Assembly (NCBI GenBank): GCA_029249345.1
Contig: JAQWHM010000004.1
Location: 1 to 64,000, forward strand
Length of the DNA: 64,000 bases
Source of the DNA: UBA10348 sp002469915
Lineage (GTDB): Bacteria; Bacteroidota; Rhodothermia; Rhodothermales; UBA10348
Reading direction: 5' to 3'
Within the stretch, counting starts at the first letter, position 1. Each line of letters begins with the position of its first letter. Positions 1 through 8,957 of this stretch are shown here, one piece after another. Under the pieces are notes generated by a model. That model had not been told where the DNA came from. It saw only the letters and a program-made list of their open reading frames with translations, and did no database searches. A program made the position numbers and the translations under genes.

Positions 1-2296
1 CGCCAATCAGGTGTTTGACAAAATAATCCCAACGCTTCCGCATCCAGTAACTACCCTGTCGGAAGCCGTGTCTGCTGTTTGGAAACATCAGCAAATCGAA
101 GTCCTTATTGGCATCCATCAACTTGGTGACCAATTGCAGCGTGTTATTTGGAGGCACATTACTGTCCATCGTGCCATGGGCAATCAGCAGTTTACCCTCT
201 AACTTATCCACTTCTAACTGCGTTGCCTGATTGTCATAATTGGTGGTTCCATCTTCGTTTTCAACCAAGAGACCTTGCCATTTTTCGCCCCAATCGTCCT
301 CATAGGTTCGATTATCGTGATTTCCGGCACCGGAAACGGCAACATCGTAAAAGCCGGGGTAGCGCATTAGAGCCGCCGCAGATGCGAATCCACCTCCAGA
401 ATGACCCCAAATACCAACTCGCTCCGTATCCAGAAAACCGTGACGAGCTGCAAGCTCTTTTATGGCTGCAATTTGATCGGGTAACGTATTGTCACCCATA
501 TTGCCGTAGTAGGTATCATGGAAAGACTTGGAGCGGCCTGGCGTCCCCATGCCATCCACTTCAACCACAATGAATCCTAATTCTGAAAGCGCTTGTTTGT
601 CACTTCTTGATGGTGAGAATGATCTCCCGCCTACACTTCCCGTCTGCGGACCAGGATAGATATAGTTTAGTACCGGATATTTCTTCGTTTCATCCAGATT
701 GGTAGGCGTGTACATCAGACCGTGAATATCCGTCGTACCATCTCTTCCTTTTACTTTGACCTGAATCGGCGGCTTCCAGCCTGAAGCGACCAATACCGAG
801 ATATCAGCTTCTTCCAGATCTACCACCAAGTCGCCTTCTAGGCTTCTCAGCTCAGATACGTGAGGTGTATCCGGTTGCGAGTACGTGTCAACAAAATAGG
901 CGCGATCAGGTGAAAAGGTGATGCTATGATTACCATAATTCGGAGACAACACTTGCATTCCGGATCCATCAAAGTTCACTTTGTAGAGGTACACGAAATA
1001 CGGGTCGCCCTCTTCTCGTCCGGAACCCATGAAATAGATCTCACGGGCTTCTTCGTCTATAAATTGAATGGTTCGCACATTCCAATCGCCCGTGGTTATC
1101 TGATTTTTCAGCGCCCCAGTAACTTGATCATACAAATAGAGGTGACCCCAGTTATCTCTCTGGGAAAACCAAATAAACTCATTGGAATCAGAAAGAAAGC
1201 GCCAATTAAGTCCGCCAATGCCAGATTCAAAAAATGTATCCTGATGCTCATGTAGCACTTGTTTAACCTCCCCCGTTTCAGGATCAGCTACCCTGAGCCA
1301 TGCATCTTGGTGATCCCGTGAGCTCGAAACGAAAGAAAGCTCGGCACTATCCGTGCTCCACTCCACATCGGCCCAGCCACCTTGATAGGCTACATGATCG
1401 GTGATCGTTGATCGATGCGCATCGGGAGGCATATTCAAACGAACGACCTGAGCGTTCTCTACGTCTATAACGACACGTTCTATCCTGAAAATCAAACTAT
1501 CACCTGGCAACGGATACTTCCATGCTTCCAGATCCGGATGGCCCGTAGCGGTAGAAACAAGATACATCTCTCCCACGCCTCGGCCGTCGTGCTGAAAGGT
1601 CGCGATCTTCTTAGAGTCAGGTGACCATACTAATACTGGACGATCGCTTTTTGTCCATCCTGCGTTGTTTGTAGCATATCCAAAATCAAGCTCGCCGTCG
1701 TCCGTCATTTGGCGCTCTTCTTTGGTCTCTTTATCGCGTACCCAAAGATTGTACTCTCGAATAAATGCTTCCTTTTTCCCGTCTGGGCTATCTATTGTCG
1801 CGCCCCTCATTGCTCTGAATCGAGCAAACATCGGATTCACACTTCCAGCAGGTGCATCGGCTTCTACGGTTTCGCAGGCGTAGCGACGAAACGTGCAAGA
1901 AAAATCATACCATTCAGCGTGAAAGATCATTCCCCTGTCTCCTTTCGTGAATTCAAAGGAAGTAAAGGGGAGGTTTGAAGGTGAGATGGTGGAATCCAAC
2001 GCAGTCGAAATGGAACGAGCTAGACGCGTATGGTCAAACGCAGGTCCTCTTTTACCGCGTCTAGCATCCACTTTAATAAATTCCGTTCCGCCCTCTACTC
2101 TATTCAGGTACCACATTTTAGAATCGGCATACCAATTGGCTGATACGGAGGTTTTGAACACGAGAGGCGATGTATAGCTGGATAAAAATCCCTCAGCTCG
2201 CGCATAGTCTTCTTCGGTTACCTCTTGCCCGTTGGCTGTGGAAGTCGCCAAAAGCAGACCAAACAAGAAAACGGATAGTACAGAGGTCTTCTTCAT
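1..2296 (-). CDS. Prolyl oligopeptidase / dipeptidyl peptidase IV family (S9) serine peptidase, 3' end cut by window edge
   Basis: The minus-strand frame opens with ATG at 2296 and stays open to base 1, about 765 codons, so only the last few residues are missing. The N-terminus is a signal peptide (MKKTSVLSVF..., ending near TANGQ), so the enzyme is exported. The N-terminal two thirds should be the DPP-IV beta-propeller and the C-terminal third the alpha/beta hydrolase. The nucleophile lies in GHSGGG (Ser633), the acid is in HGTMDSNV (Asp711) and the base is in SRHGF (His743); all three are in frame. The last visible residues (YWMRKRWDYFVKHLIG) are typical of the family end. It probably trims proline-containing peptides in the periplasm. 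It is separated by 79 bp from the next minus-strand gene upstream. Family assignment is firm; substrate is not known. Confidence 0.92.
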   Translation of the reverse strand, partial: MKKTSVLSVFLFGLLLATSTANGQEVTEEDYARAEGFLSSYTSPLVFKTSVSANWYADSKMWYLNRVEGGTEFIKVDARRGKRGPAFDHTRLARSISTALDSTISPSNLPFTSFEFTKGDRGMIFHAEWYDFSCTFRRYACETVEADAPAGSVNPMFARFRAMRGATIDSPDGKKEAFIREYNLWVRDKETKEERQMTDDGELDFGYATNNAGWTKSDRPVLVWSPDSKKIATFQHDGRGVGEMYLVSTATGHPDLEAWKYPLPGDSLIFRIERVVIDVENAQVVRLNMPPDAHRSTITDHVAYQGGWADVEWSTDSAELSFVSSSRDHQDAWLRVADPETGEVKQVLHEHQDTFFESGIGGLNWRFLSDSNEFIWFSQRDNWGHLYLYDQVTGALKNQITTGDWNVRTIQFIDEEAREIYFMGSGREEGDPYFVYLYKVNFDGSGMQVLSPNYGNHSITFSPDRAYFVDTYSQPDTPHVSELRSLEGDLVVDLEEADISVLVASGWKPPIQVKVKGRDGTTDIHGLMYTPTNLDETKKYPVLNYIYPGPQTGSVGGRSFSPSRSDKQALSELGFIVVEVDGMGTPGRSKSFHDTYYGNMGDNTLPDQIAAIKELAARHGFLDTERVGIWGHSGGGFASAAALMRYPGFYDVAVSGAGNHDNRTYEDDWGEKWQGLLVENEDGTTNYDNQATQLEVDKLEGKLLIAHGTMDSNVPPNNTLQLVTKLMDANKDFDLLMFPNSRHGFRQGSYWMRKRWDYFVKHLIG

Positions 2297-2375
2297 CGGA
2301 TAAACGGGTTAGATAAAAGGGGATTGAGAGGGTTTAAGGTCACGATGAAAAAATCGTGTGTCAAGCAGGAAAACG

Positions 2376-3038
2376 CTATTCTTCAAATCGGGGTTGATTC
2401 GACAGCTCGTCCGTGTCATCTACTTTAATATGAACACCGGCATGTTCCAGAAGCGAACCGCAGGCTTCAATACCCTTGACTAGCCCACCCGTGGCATCTT
2501 TTGCTTTGATACCCATGATGATCTGAGAGACGACTTCTGCCCAATCCTCTGGCTTCACAATTTCGTTGATACCCGAGTCGCCAAACACTTCTACGCGATG
2601 TTCAAAGAGCGAAACAAGTAGCACGATCCCCGTTCGATCTCGCGTACTGAACACTTCGTGATTTACGAACGCTTTCATAGCCCGCTGGTGTACAGCAGCA
2701 TCCATTGCGGCACGGCCAATCAACAGGCGTTCGTACCCCTCAACAAACGTACTCGCCAACAGAGAACTTACTATACCAAGTACCAAAAAGACGGATATAC
2801 CCAACGCGTCCAGCCAAGAGTCGCCAGTCCACCCAGCATATTGAAAGACATATAATTCGTACCCCACCAAGCCTAGAAAGGCCCCAGCCATGGCCGATTT
2901 CCATCCGACAACGGAGTAGTCTGATGAGCGTGGTACAATCACGGGAACGATCTCACCAGATGTTCGGGACTCAGCCACACCTACTGCGCCTGCAATTAGA
3001 GCCCTATCGGCATCAGAAAAAAATGGGGACTTAGACAT
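2376..3038 (-). CDS. TPM-domain membrane protein (TLP18.3/Psb32/MOLO-1 family)
   Basis: 220 aa, ATG start. The beginning (FFSDADRALIAGAVGVAES..TSGEIVPVIV) and the later stretch around FEHRVEVFGDSGINEIV are the two halves of a TPM domain. They are separated by two membrane helices at about residues 46-66 and 76-97. TPM proteins are membrane-associated and poorly understood; some act in photosystem repair or as phosphatase-like modules. In many bacteria this family sits beside lemA and ygcG-like genes, but neither is visible here. It is divergent from the AGE-fold gene at 3186. A weak hairpin (2341-2358) lies downstream but lacks a good T-run. The family is recognisable; the cellular role is unknown. 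Confidence 0.75.
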   Translation of the reverse strand: MSKSPFFSDADRALIAGAVGVAESRTSGEIVPVIVPRSSDYSVVGWKSAMAGAFLGLVGYELYVFQYAGWTGDSWLDALGISVFLVLGIVSSLLASTFVEGYERLLIGRAAMDAAVHQRAMKAFVNHEVFSTRDRTGIVLLVSLFEHRVEVFGDSGINEIVKPEDWAEVVSQIIMGIKAKDATGGLVKGIEACGSLLEHAGVHIKVDDTDELSNQPRFEE

Positions 3039-3185
3039 GTTTACGCGGTATGATTCTTGGGATATACGGTGTCTGGCTAAAGACGTTTCTTCTCGGCGAC
3101 CGACTTTGTTTTTCGATAGTTAGATGGCTGCTCAATGGCGCACATATCGTATCCTACCCTCTCAACGCGTCAAACTACACTCCCT

Positions 3186-4976
3186 ATGGTACGACCCCTG
3201 AAACGGATTATACTGCTTCTTCCCTTCCTGCTGCTAGCCTCTCCCCTATTTGGGCAACAGTCTCCTTTTTTGCAGAATCCAGACCTCTTTATCGATTATG
3301 TAGACACCAATGCCAACTTCTGGCTTTCGGCCTATGATGATGTGTCAGGCGGTTTTTATACCAATATCTCGCGAGAAGGAAACCTGATTTCGGCCTGGGG
3401 CCAGGATAAAGACGTTTTAACGCAATCTCGAAATGCCTATGCCATGATCCGAGCGTTTCAGATGACAGGTGATAAGACCTTTTTAGCCTACTCACGAGGG
3501 GCTCTCGACTTCATGTACGAGCATGGCTGGGACCAAACGTATGGTGGATGGAGAAACGACTTGAGTCGTTTGGGGAATAGCGAAAGACCGACCGATTCTA
3601 AAACCGCTTTCATTCACCATTATGCGTTGCTTGGGCCTATGGCCTCATGGGAGGCAACGGGGGCCGAAATTGACTGGCAATGGCTACAAACCGGGCGCGT
3701 ATTTAATGAAACGAAACTATGGGATTCGAACCCATCGCAGTTTGGCTATTTCGACCAAATCGATTACACGTCCACGTTTGCCGGCTCTAAATCCTTTAAC
3801 GCGACCGTAGACGCGCTCACCACTCATGCTATTCAACTCTACCTAGCAACGGGCGAGGAGCAGTACCGTGTGCGATTGGTGGAACTCGCCTCAAACATCC
3901 TAGATCACCTTGTGGCTAGCATGGACAGTCAAGCCATTGGTTTTGCTGAGAAGTACACGTCTGATTGGTCCATTCGTTCAAACGAGAGATTAACGATAAT
4001 GGGCCACGTACTCAAAACCGCGTGGGTCCTTGGCAGAATAAATCAGGTGCTACCTAACACCGAATACCTTGCAGCTGCAAAGCGTCTGACAGACCATGTG
4101 CTTGAAAAGGGATATGATCACGAATACGGAGGTCCCTATAAGGATTATGATCGGGTCTCAGGTAAGATGCAGCTTTGGGGTATTGCAGACTCCACAAAGG
4201 CGTGGTGGCAGATGGAACAAGCCATCACAGGAGGACTGGAATTGTACCGCTCCACGCGCGATGCAACGTACCTAACCATGGCAGACGAGACCCTTACCTT
4301 CTTCATGAACCATTTCCAGGACGACGTGTACGGCGAGGTCTATGCCGATCGTACTCGGTATGGAGCCGGAATTCCTCAGTGGGGAAATCATAAAGGAGAT
4401 AGCTATAAGGCGGCATATCACTCAATTGAGTTGGGATACTACGCCTACCTATACACCCATTTATTCGTCACCTATACACCCGCCACGCTGTATTATTTTT
4501 TCGATCCATCTGAGGAGAGCAGGACGTTTATCCTAAGTCCTCTCGAAGATCTAAATGCGGGTTATATCATTTCTTCTGTGCTCTTAGACGGTGACACGTA
4601 TAGTGACTTTACTACCGAAACACGCACATTAACGGTCCCTGCAGGCACTACTGGAGTGTTCAAGGTAGAATTCAGCCCCACTACTTCTATTGCGGTCGAA
4701 CACGATGTGCCTGAGCAAATTAGCTTGAACTCAGTGTATCCAAATCCAGCTTCGAACTCAGTTACCGCTGAACTGACTATCCCTGAAGCGGGCATGGTAA
4801 CCGTATCCTTAGTGGATGTATTAGGACGTACAGTCCTATCAAATCATCAGAACCTTAGTCATCTCGGTACTCATCGTTTGCGAATGGAAACAGCATGGTT
4901 GCCGGCAGGCGTTTACAGCCTTGTGGTCCAAACAACAACGAACCGATTGGCTCGTCAGCTTGTGCTTGTTCAGTAA
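3186..4976 (+). CDS. Secreted AGE-family (N-acylglucosamine/cellobiose 2-epimerase fold) protein with T9SS C-terminal tail
   Basis: I chose the ATG at 3186 because it gives a clean signal peptide (MVRPLKRIILLLPFLLLASP, cut near FGQQ); 596 aa. Residues about 35-420 read as an (alpha/alpha)6 AGE barrel, with family landmarks such as SRNAYAMIRAF (81-91), GGWRND (120-125), GHVLKTAWVLG (273-283) and YKAAYHSIELGYY near the barrel end. The last ~80 residues (SVYPNPASN ... LPAGVYSLVVQ) form a type A sorting domain for the type IX secretion system, so the protein is exported across the outer membrane. In cellobiose 2-epimerases the motif is GHxxExxW; here the Glu position is Lys277, and the HLH motif region reads NATVDAL. 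It may therefore not be a standard epimerase. Carbohydrate binding or isomerisation is inference. Confidence 0.8.
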   Translation: MVRPLKRIILLLPFLLLASPLFGQQSPFLQNPDLFIDYVDTNANFWLSAYDDVSGGFYTNISREGNLISAWGQDKDVLTQSRNAYAMIRAFQMTGDKTFLAYSRGALDFMYEHGWDQTYGGWRNDLSRLGNSERPTDSKTAFIHHYALLGPMASWEATGAEIDWQWLQTGRVFNETKLWDSNPSQFGYFDQIDYTSTFAGSKSFNATVDALTTHAIQLYLATGEEQYRVRLVELASNILDHLVASMDSQAIGFAEKYTSDWSIRSNERLTIMGHVLKTAWVLGRINQVLPNTEYLAAAKRLTDHVLEKGYDHEYGGPYKDYDRVSGKMQLWGIADSTKAWWQMEQAITGGLELYRSTRDATYLTMADETLTFFMNHFQDDVYGEVYADRTRYGAGIPQWGNHKGDSYKAAYHSIELGYYAYLYTHLFVTYTPATLYYFFDPSEESRTFILSPLEDLNAGYIISSVLLDGDTYSDFTTETRTLTVPAGTTGVFKVEFSPTTSIAVEHDVPEQISLNSVYPNPASNSVTAELTIPEAGMVTVSLVDVLGRTVLSNHQNLSHLGTHRLRMETAWLPAGVYSLVVQTTTNRLARQLVLVQ

Positions 4977-5014
4977 TCCTCCGTCTCCTAACGATCGCCC
5001 GACAAGGTGCTTCA

Positions 5015-5062
5015 CACCCTTTCGGGTGGACAGAAGGCCTTGCCGGGCTCTCGCAAAGAGCC
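5015..5062. other. Tandem hairpins between convergent genes
   Basis: The 100 bp between the convergent stops at 4976 and 5077 contains CACCC-TTTC-GGGTG (5015-5028) and GGCTCT-CGCAA-AGAGCC (5046-5062), with AAGGCCTT between them. There is no long T-run, so it is not a classical terminator. It could end transcription in both directions or be a small repeat element. I see no second copy in this window. Confidence 0.4.
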
Positions 5063-5076
5063 AGTGCTAGACCTGC

Positions 5077-5523
5077 CTACTGTGTAGAAAACGACAGATA
5101 GCCGTTATCGTTGGTAGATATGGTCAGTTTATCTTCAGAAGCTTGGTACGTCTTGGCGGTCCGAAGACCGTCCCCAAAAAGACCTAAGCCCCCTGAATTC
5201 TCGCATTGCTGGGTCTCTTCGATAGAATCAACTTGAATTCCACCAGAGTCATCCAACGCAAAATTTCCAGAAAAACTGCCACATTCGGCGGTACCTGAAA
5301 AGCGCCCTTGTTCATCAAACTGCATCTGAATTGATCGGTCGGCGGCCTGCATCGTTTCTGTTCTATAGAACACCACTTCGAGTGTCCATTCAGATCCGTG
5401 CAAATAGCGTCTTCGATCATAGTCATCATCTTCTTCGACAACAACAATACAGCCAGTAGCTATAATTGGGAGAAGCAGAATAAAAGCCAGAGCGGCCAGA
5501 GTGAAGCGGTTTGTCAACTTCAT
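5077..5523 (-). CDS. META-domain lipoprotein
   Basis: 148 aa, ATG start. The N-terminus is a lipoprotein signal with lipobox IATGC, acylated Cys25, followed by an acidic linker (VVVEEDDDYDRRR). From about residue 43 the sequence (GSEWTLEVV ... MQFDEQGRFSGTAECGSFSGNFAL) matches the META/HslJ pattern, a small beta fold found in heat-shock and secreted proteins. Residues 81 and 107 are Cys and could form a disulphide in the periplasm. The gene stands alone, convergent with the AGE-fold gene. Function beyond envelope localisation is unknown. Confidence 0.75.
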   Translation of the reverse strand: MKLTNRFTLAALAFILLLPIIATGCIVVVEEDDDYDRRRYLHGSEWTLEVVFYRTETMQAADRSIQMQFDEQGRFSGTAECGSFSGNFALDDSGGIQVDSIEETQQCENSGGLGLFGDGLRTAKTYQASEDKLTISTNDNGYLSFSTQ

Positions 5524-5671
5524 ATCTCTCTTTCATTTTTGTTCGTGATGGTGATCGCGAACCCCTGACCTTAAAGCCGCCCGAACTGTCTTTCCGGTAA
5601 CAATGTGGATCCCCGTTTTTGTATTATGGGGGCCGAATTCCTTTTCATCACCCCATCAAGCTGAAGTGAGT

Positions 5672-7144
5672 ATGAATCAGGTGGACAGCGCCGACTCGGA
5701 ACGAATTGTTGAAGCCATTACTGGCATTTTGCCTGTTTTAGAGGAGTTTTATAAGTTTGAAGGACCCGATGAAGCCGCCTTGCGATGTGCTGAGTGGAAG
5801 GCTAAACTGGATGTCGATTTGCCTGAAAAAGGGGAAGGATTAAACTCCGTACTAAACGATTTACGAGATACGGTCATCCCAAATGGTCTGCGAAACGGGC
5901 ACCCTGGTTTCAGTGGTTGGGTAACAACCTCACCCACAACAAGCGGAACGGCCGCCCACTTGGCTTCGGCCATGGCGGGCTCCCAACGAGTTTGGGTTCA
6001 AGCATTCAACTTCCTGGAGAAGGTTAGCCTGCGCTGGCTTGCTGAACTGCTGGGTATTTCAGCACAATGGGGCGCCACGTACACAAGTGGTGGATCGTCG
6101 GCCAATCTGGTCGGACTTGGTGCGGCGAGGCAATGGGCGGTTGAGCAAATTGGGGTGGATCCATCCATGACGGGTCTTCCTGATGGAGTGGAATGGCGTA
6201 TTTACGCAAGTGCTGAGGTACATCACGTAGTGAATCGTGCAGCTGCTGTCCTTGGCATCGGGCGCCGTTCCGTAGTAGGTATTCCTGTCACATCAGATCA
6301 TGTTCTCGACATCAATATCCTGAGACAACGACTCGCAGAAGATGCGGTTAAAGGTATTAGGCCCATGGCTCTCGTTGCCACAGCAGGAACGGTAAACATG
6401 GGAACCGTCGACCCTATAAGCGAAATGGCGGACCTAGCCGAGGAGTACGGAGCATGGTTGCACATTGATGGGGCCTATGGCATGTTTGGTCGATTGGATG
6501 ATCGCGTGAGACATCTTTATGATGGAATCGAGCGAGCGGATTCCGTAGCGGCTGATCCGCACAAATGGCTAGCTGCCCCTCTTGGCAATGGCGTTACCTT
6601 TGTTCGAGACATTCACATTCTCAGGCGAACGTTTACCTTGGAGCCTGCCTCCTATTTGGAGGGCTCAGCTATCCCCGACGCTCCGCGTTCCCCTTTTGAT
6701 AATTTTGGTGAGGCCTATCATGATCTCAGTGTAGATCAGTCTGCGGCTTCCAGAGGTGTCGCGGTTTGGGCCATACTGAAAGAAATGGGAATTGAGGGTA
6801 TAAAAGACCGTATTATTCGCCATAATTCATTCGCTCGACTGCAAGCTGAATTAGCTAGTGCAGACCCCAAACTGGAATTACTCTCAACGCCAGTGCTATC
6901 TATCTGCTGCTTCAGATACAATGACGGTACACTCAGTGAATCACGACTAACTGATCTCAATACTCGAATTGCTGCCGACTTGAGGGCGGAAAGTAATTAT
7001 GTCCCATCTACCACCATGGTCGATGGTCGGTACGCTATTCGTCCGTGCTACATCAATCCACGAAATCGAGAAGAAGACGTCCGAGGACTTGCGAAACGTG
7101 TGCGTGAATTAGGGGATGAGCTATGTCATTCCAGCCAGTTTTGA
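5672..7144 (+). CDS. Pyridoxal-phosphate-dependent group II decarboxylase
   Basis: 490 aa from the ATG at 5672, chosen because GAAGTGAG lies just upstream and because the family begins soon after it. The enzyme belongs to the aromatic amino acid / glutamate / tyrosine decarboxylase group. The PLP-binding lysine is in DPHKWL (Lys298) and the conserved Asp that pairs with the PLP nitrogen is in HIDGAYG (Asp266). NGHPGFSGW and YTSGGSSAN also match the fold. It should decarboxylate an amino acid to an amine in the cytoplasm; sequence alone does not tell which. It is followed by a separately started M28 peptidase. Confidence 0.88.
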   Translation: MNQVDSADSERIVEAITGILPVLEEFYKFEGPDEAALRCAEWKAKLDVDLPEKGEGLNSVLNDLRDTVIPNGLRNGHPGFSGWVTTSPTTSGTAAHLASAMAGSQRVWVQAFNFLEKVSLRWLAELLGISAQWGATYTSGGSSANLVGLGAARQWAVEQIGVDPSMTGLPDGVEWRIYASAEVHHVVNRAAAVLGIGRRSVVGIPVTSDHVLDINILRQRLAEDAVKGIRPMALVATAGTVNMGTVDPISEMADLAEEYGAWLHIDGAYGMFGRLDDRVRHLYDGIERADSVAADPHKWLAAPLGNGVTFVRDIHILRRTFTLEPASYLEGSAIPDAPRSPFDNFGEAYHDLSVDQSAASRGVAVWAILKEMGIEGIKDRIIRHNSFARLQAELASADPKLELLSTPVLSICCFRYNDGTLSESRLTDLNTRIAADLRAESNYVPSTTMVDGRYAIRPCYINPRNREEDVRGLAKRVRELGDELCHSSQF

Positions 7145-7276
7145 AACGAAACGCTCGTTGAGATCGTCTTTACTTTGTTGGGAGTATCCGTACAATCACG
7201 AAGGGAATAGCTTGATTGGATTGGGATCCCTCTCCACCTGATTTTGAATACTTGTTTTCACTCAAATACTGGTTCT

Positions 7277-8854
7277 ATGAAGCGACTTCAATTTTTATGT
7301 TTCTTTTTGCTACCCGCACTTTTATTCTCATCATTCTCGTTGTCTTCAGCCACCTCGGCTTCAGCCCAGACCTATCCTACTGATGACCCTGTAATCAAGC
7401 AGATGTGGGAATTGGGCGTTGAGAACTCTCAAACACGAGAGCTTGCTCACGAGTTAGTAGACGTGATCGGTCCCCGTCTAGCGGGATCATCGAATCTACT
7501 TGCTGCACAAGATTGGATGGTCCAGAAGTATGAAGACTGGGGTATTCCGGTTCGAAAAGAAGAATACGGAACATGGCAAGGCTGGGAAGCAGGCATCCTT
7601 CACGTAGATATGCTCGAACCAAGAGTTTCCCCGATCGAAGCAGAGATCATGGCCTTTAGTCCTGGAACCGATGGACCAGTCACGGGCCAAATTGCTGTTC
7701 CTCCAGCCGATCTGTCAGCTGAAAATGTAAATGAATGGTTGGGCACGCTCAAGGGAAAGTTTATCATGATGTCGCCCCCGGAAGCTATGTGCAGAGCATC
7801 CCAAGAATTGGAAGCCAACGCACGTCCTGAAACCGTTGAAAAACTTCAGCGAGAGCGTCGAGAGATGCAAGGCATGTGGAATGCCAGATTAAGCGTGATT
7901 GGAAGTCGCCGAGATAGAGATGCTATAATTGATAGCGCCGGAGTAGCCGGCGTGTTGACCTCTAGGTGGTCCGGCGGTTGGGGCGTCAATAAGGTGTTCT
8001 CAACATCATCAAAACGGGCCGTAGCGGTTGATATCGGTTGCGAGGATTACGGTTTGTTATATCGCCTTTCCCAAAGTGGACACACGCCCACGCTGCGCAT
8101 CAATGCCGAAATGTCGTTTACCGGAACGGTTCCTCAGTTTAACGTGGTGGGACAGATTACGGGTTCAGAGAAACCAGATGAATACGTGCTCTTGGGCGCT
8201 CACCTTGATTCTTGGCATGCAGGTACCGGAGCTACAGATAATGGAACGGGGAGTATTACGATGCTCGAAGCCATGCGCATTCTCCGCACAGCCTATCCCA
8301 ATCCAAAAAGAACGATTCTCGTGGGCCACTGGGGACCTGAAGAGATGGGCTTGATCGGTTCCAGCGCGTTCAGGGAAGATCATCCTGAAGTGATGGATGG
8401 CATGCAAGCTGCGTTCAACCAAGACAATGGTACGTGGCGTTTTGAACGCCTTGAAGGACAGGGATTTCTTGGTTCAGCCAGTCACCTCCCCGTATGGATG
8501 GCTGCCGTTCCCACTGAAATCTCCTCACATATTACTGTGGAAGTACCTGGTGCTCAGAACAACTCTGGATCCGATCATTCGTCGTTTGTTTGCGCACAGG
8601 TCCCAAGTTTTCGTCTACAATCACCTTACGATGAGTATCGACAGTACACTTGGCATACGAATCGAGACACGTTCGATAAGATCGTATTCGATGATCTGGC
8701 TGAGAATGCAACGGTAGCGGCTATGTTGGCCTACATGGCCTCCGAAGATCCAGTCAAAATGGACCGAACACTGGCCAACTTACCCGTTAGCTCACGTACC
8801 GGTCAGGCGCGGTCATGGCCTAGGTGCCGGCCGGCCCGCAGGTCAATGAACTAG
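7277..8854 (+). CDS. Secreted M28-family zinc aminopeptidase
   Basis: The ATG at 7277 starts a signal peptide (MKRLQFLCFFLLPALLFSS, then SASAQ); 525 aa. A protease-associated region precedes the M28 catalytic domain. Zinc ligands and catalytic residues are visible in order: His309 (HLDSW), Asp321 (ATDNGTG), Glu355-Glu356 (GPEEMG), Asp383 (NQDNG) and His460 (YTWHTN). The protein probably removes N-terminal residues from peptides outside the cytoplasm, alongside the other exported peptidases in this window. The C-terminus (SWPRCRPARRS) looks odd but I see no homologous continuation in another frame. Two strong hairpins follow the stop codon. Confidence 0.9.
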   Translation: MKRLQFLCFFLLPALLFSSFSLSSATSASAQTYPTDDPVIKQMWELGVENSQTRELAHELVDVIGPRLAGSSNLLAAQDWMVQKYEDWGIPVRKEEYGTWQGWEAGILHVDMLEPRVSPIEAEIMAFSPGTDGPVTGQIAVPPADLSAENVNEWLGTLKGKFIMMSPPEAMCRASQELEANARPETVEKLQRERREMQGMWNARLSVIGSRRDRDAIIDSAGVAGVLTSRWSGGWGVNKVFSTSSKRAVAVDIGCEDYGLLYRLSQSGHTPTLRINAEMSFTGTVPQFNVVGQITGSEKPDEYVLLGAHLDSWHAGTGATDNGTGSITMLEAMRILRTAYPNPKRTILVGHWGPEEMGLIGSSAFREDHPEVMDGMQAAFNQDNGTWRFERLEGQGFLGSASHLPVWMAAVPTEISSHITVEVPGAQNNSGSDHSSFVCAQVPSFRLQSPYDEYRQYTWHTNRDTFDKIVFDDLAENATVAAMLAYMASEDPVKMDRTLANLPVSSRTGQARSWPRCRPARRSMN

Positions 8855-8856
8855 AA

Positions 8857-8922
8857 CAAGGGTCCATCATGGACCCTTGGAATCTTTAAAGAGGGGGCGC
8901 GCCTGCGGCGCGCCCCCTCTTT
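8857..8922. terminator. Double hairpin, bidirectional intrinsic terminator
   Basis: Two perfect inverted repeats sit between convergent genes. The first is CAAGGGTCCA-TCA-TGGACCCTTG (8857-8879). The second is a 16-bp perfect stem with a 3-base TGC loop (arms 8888-8903 and 8907-8922), very GC-rich in the middle and ending in AAA on one side and TTT on the other. The symmetry means the second hairpin can end both the M28 peptidase transcript and the DUF302-like transcript. Confidence 0.85.
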
Positions 8923-8957
8923 CCTATTTATACCAAATACAGTTATCCGAACTGGCT

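Noticed and set aside
148..573. Plus-strand frame of 141 codons inside the S9 peptidase gene
   Set aside because: It is a shadow of the minus-strand peptidase, whose frame holds the catalytic triad and runs 765 codons.
2341..2358. Hairpin CACGAT-GAAAAA-ATCGTG after the TPM-domain gene
   Set aside because: Only 6 bp and no T-run after the stem on the minus strand. Not called as a terminator.
8790..8854. Possible frameshift at the end of the M28 peptidase
   Set aside because: The Arg/Pro-rich end looked odd, but no alternative frame shows a family continuation and the core residues are all present.
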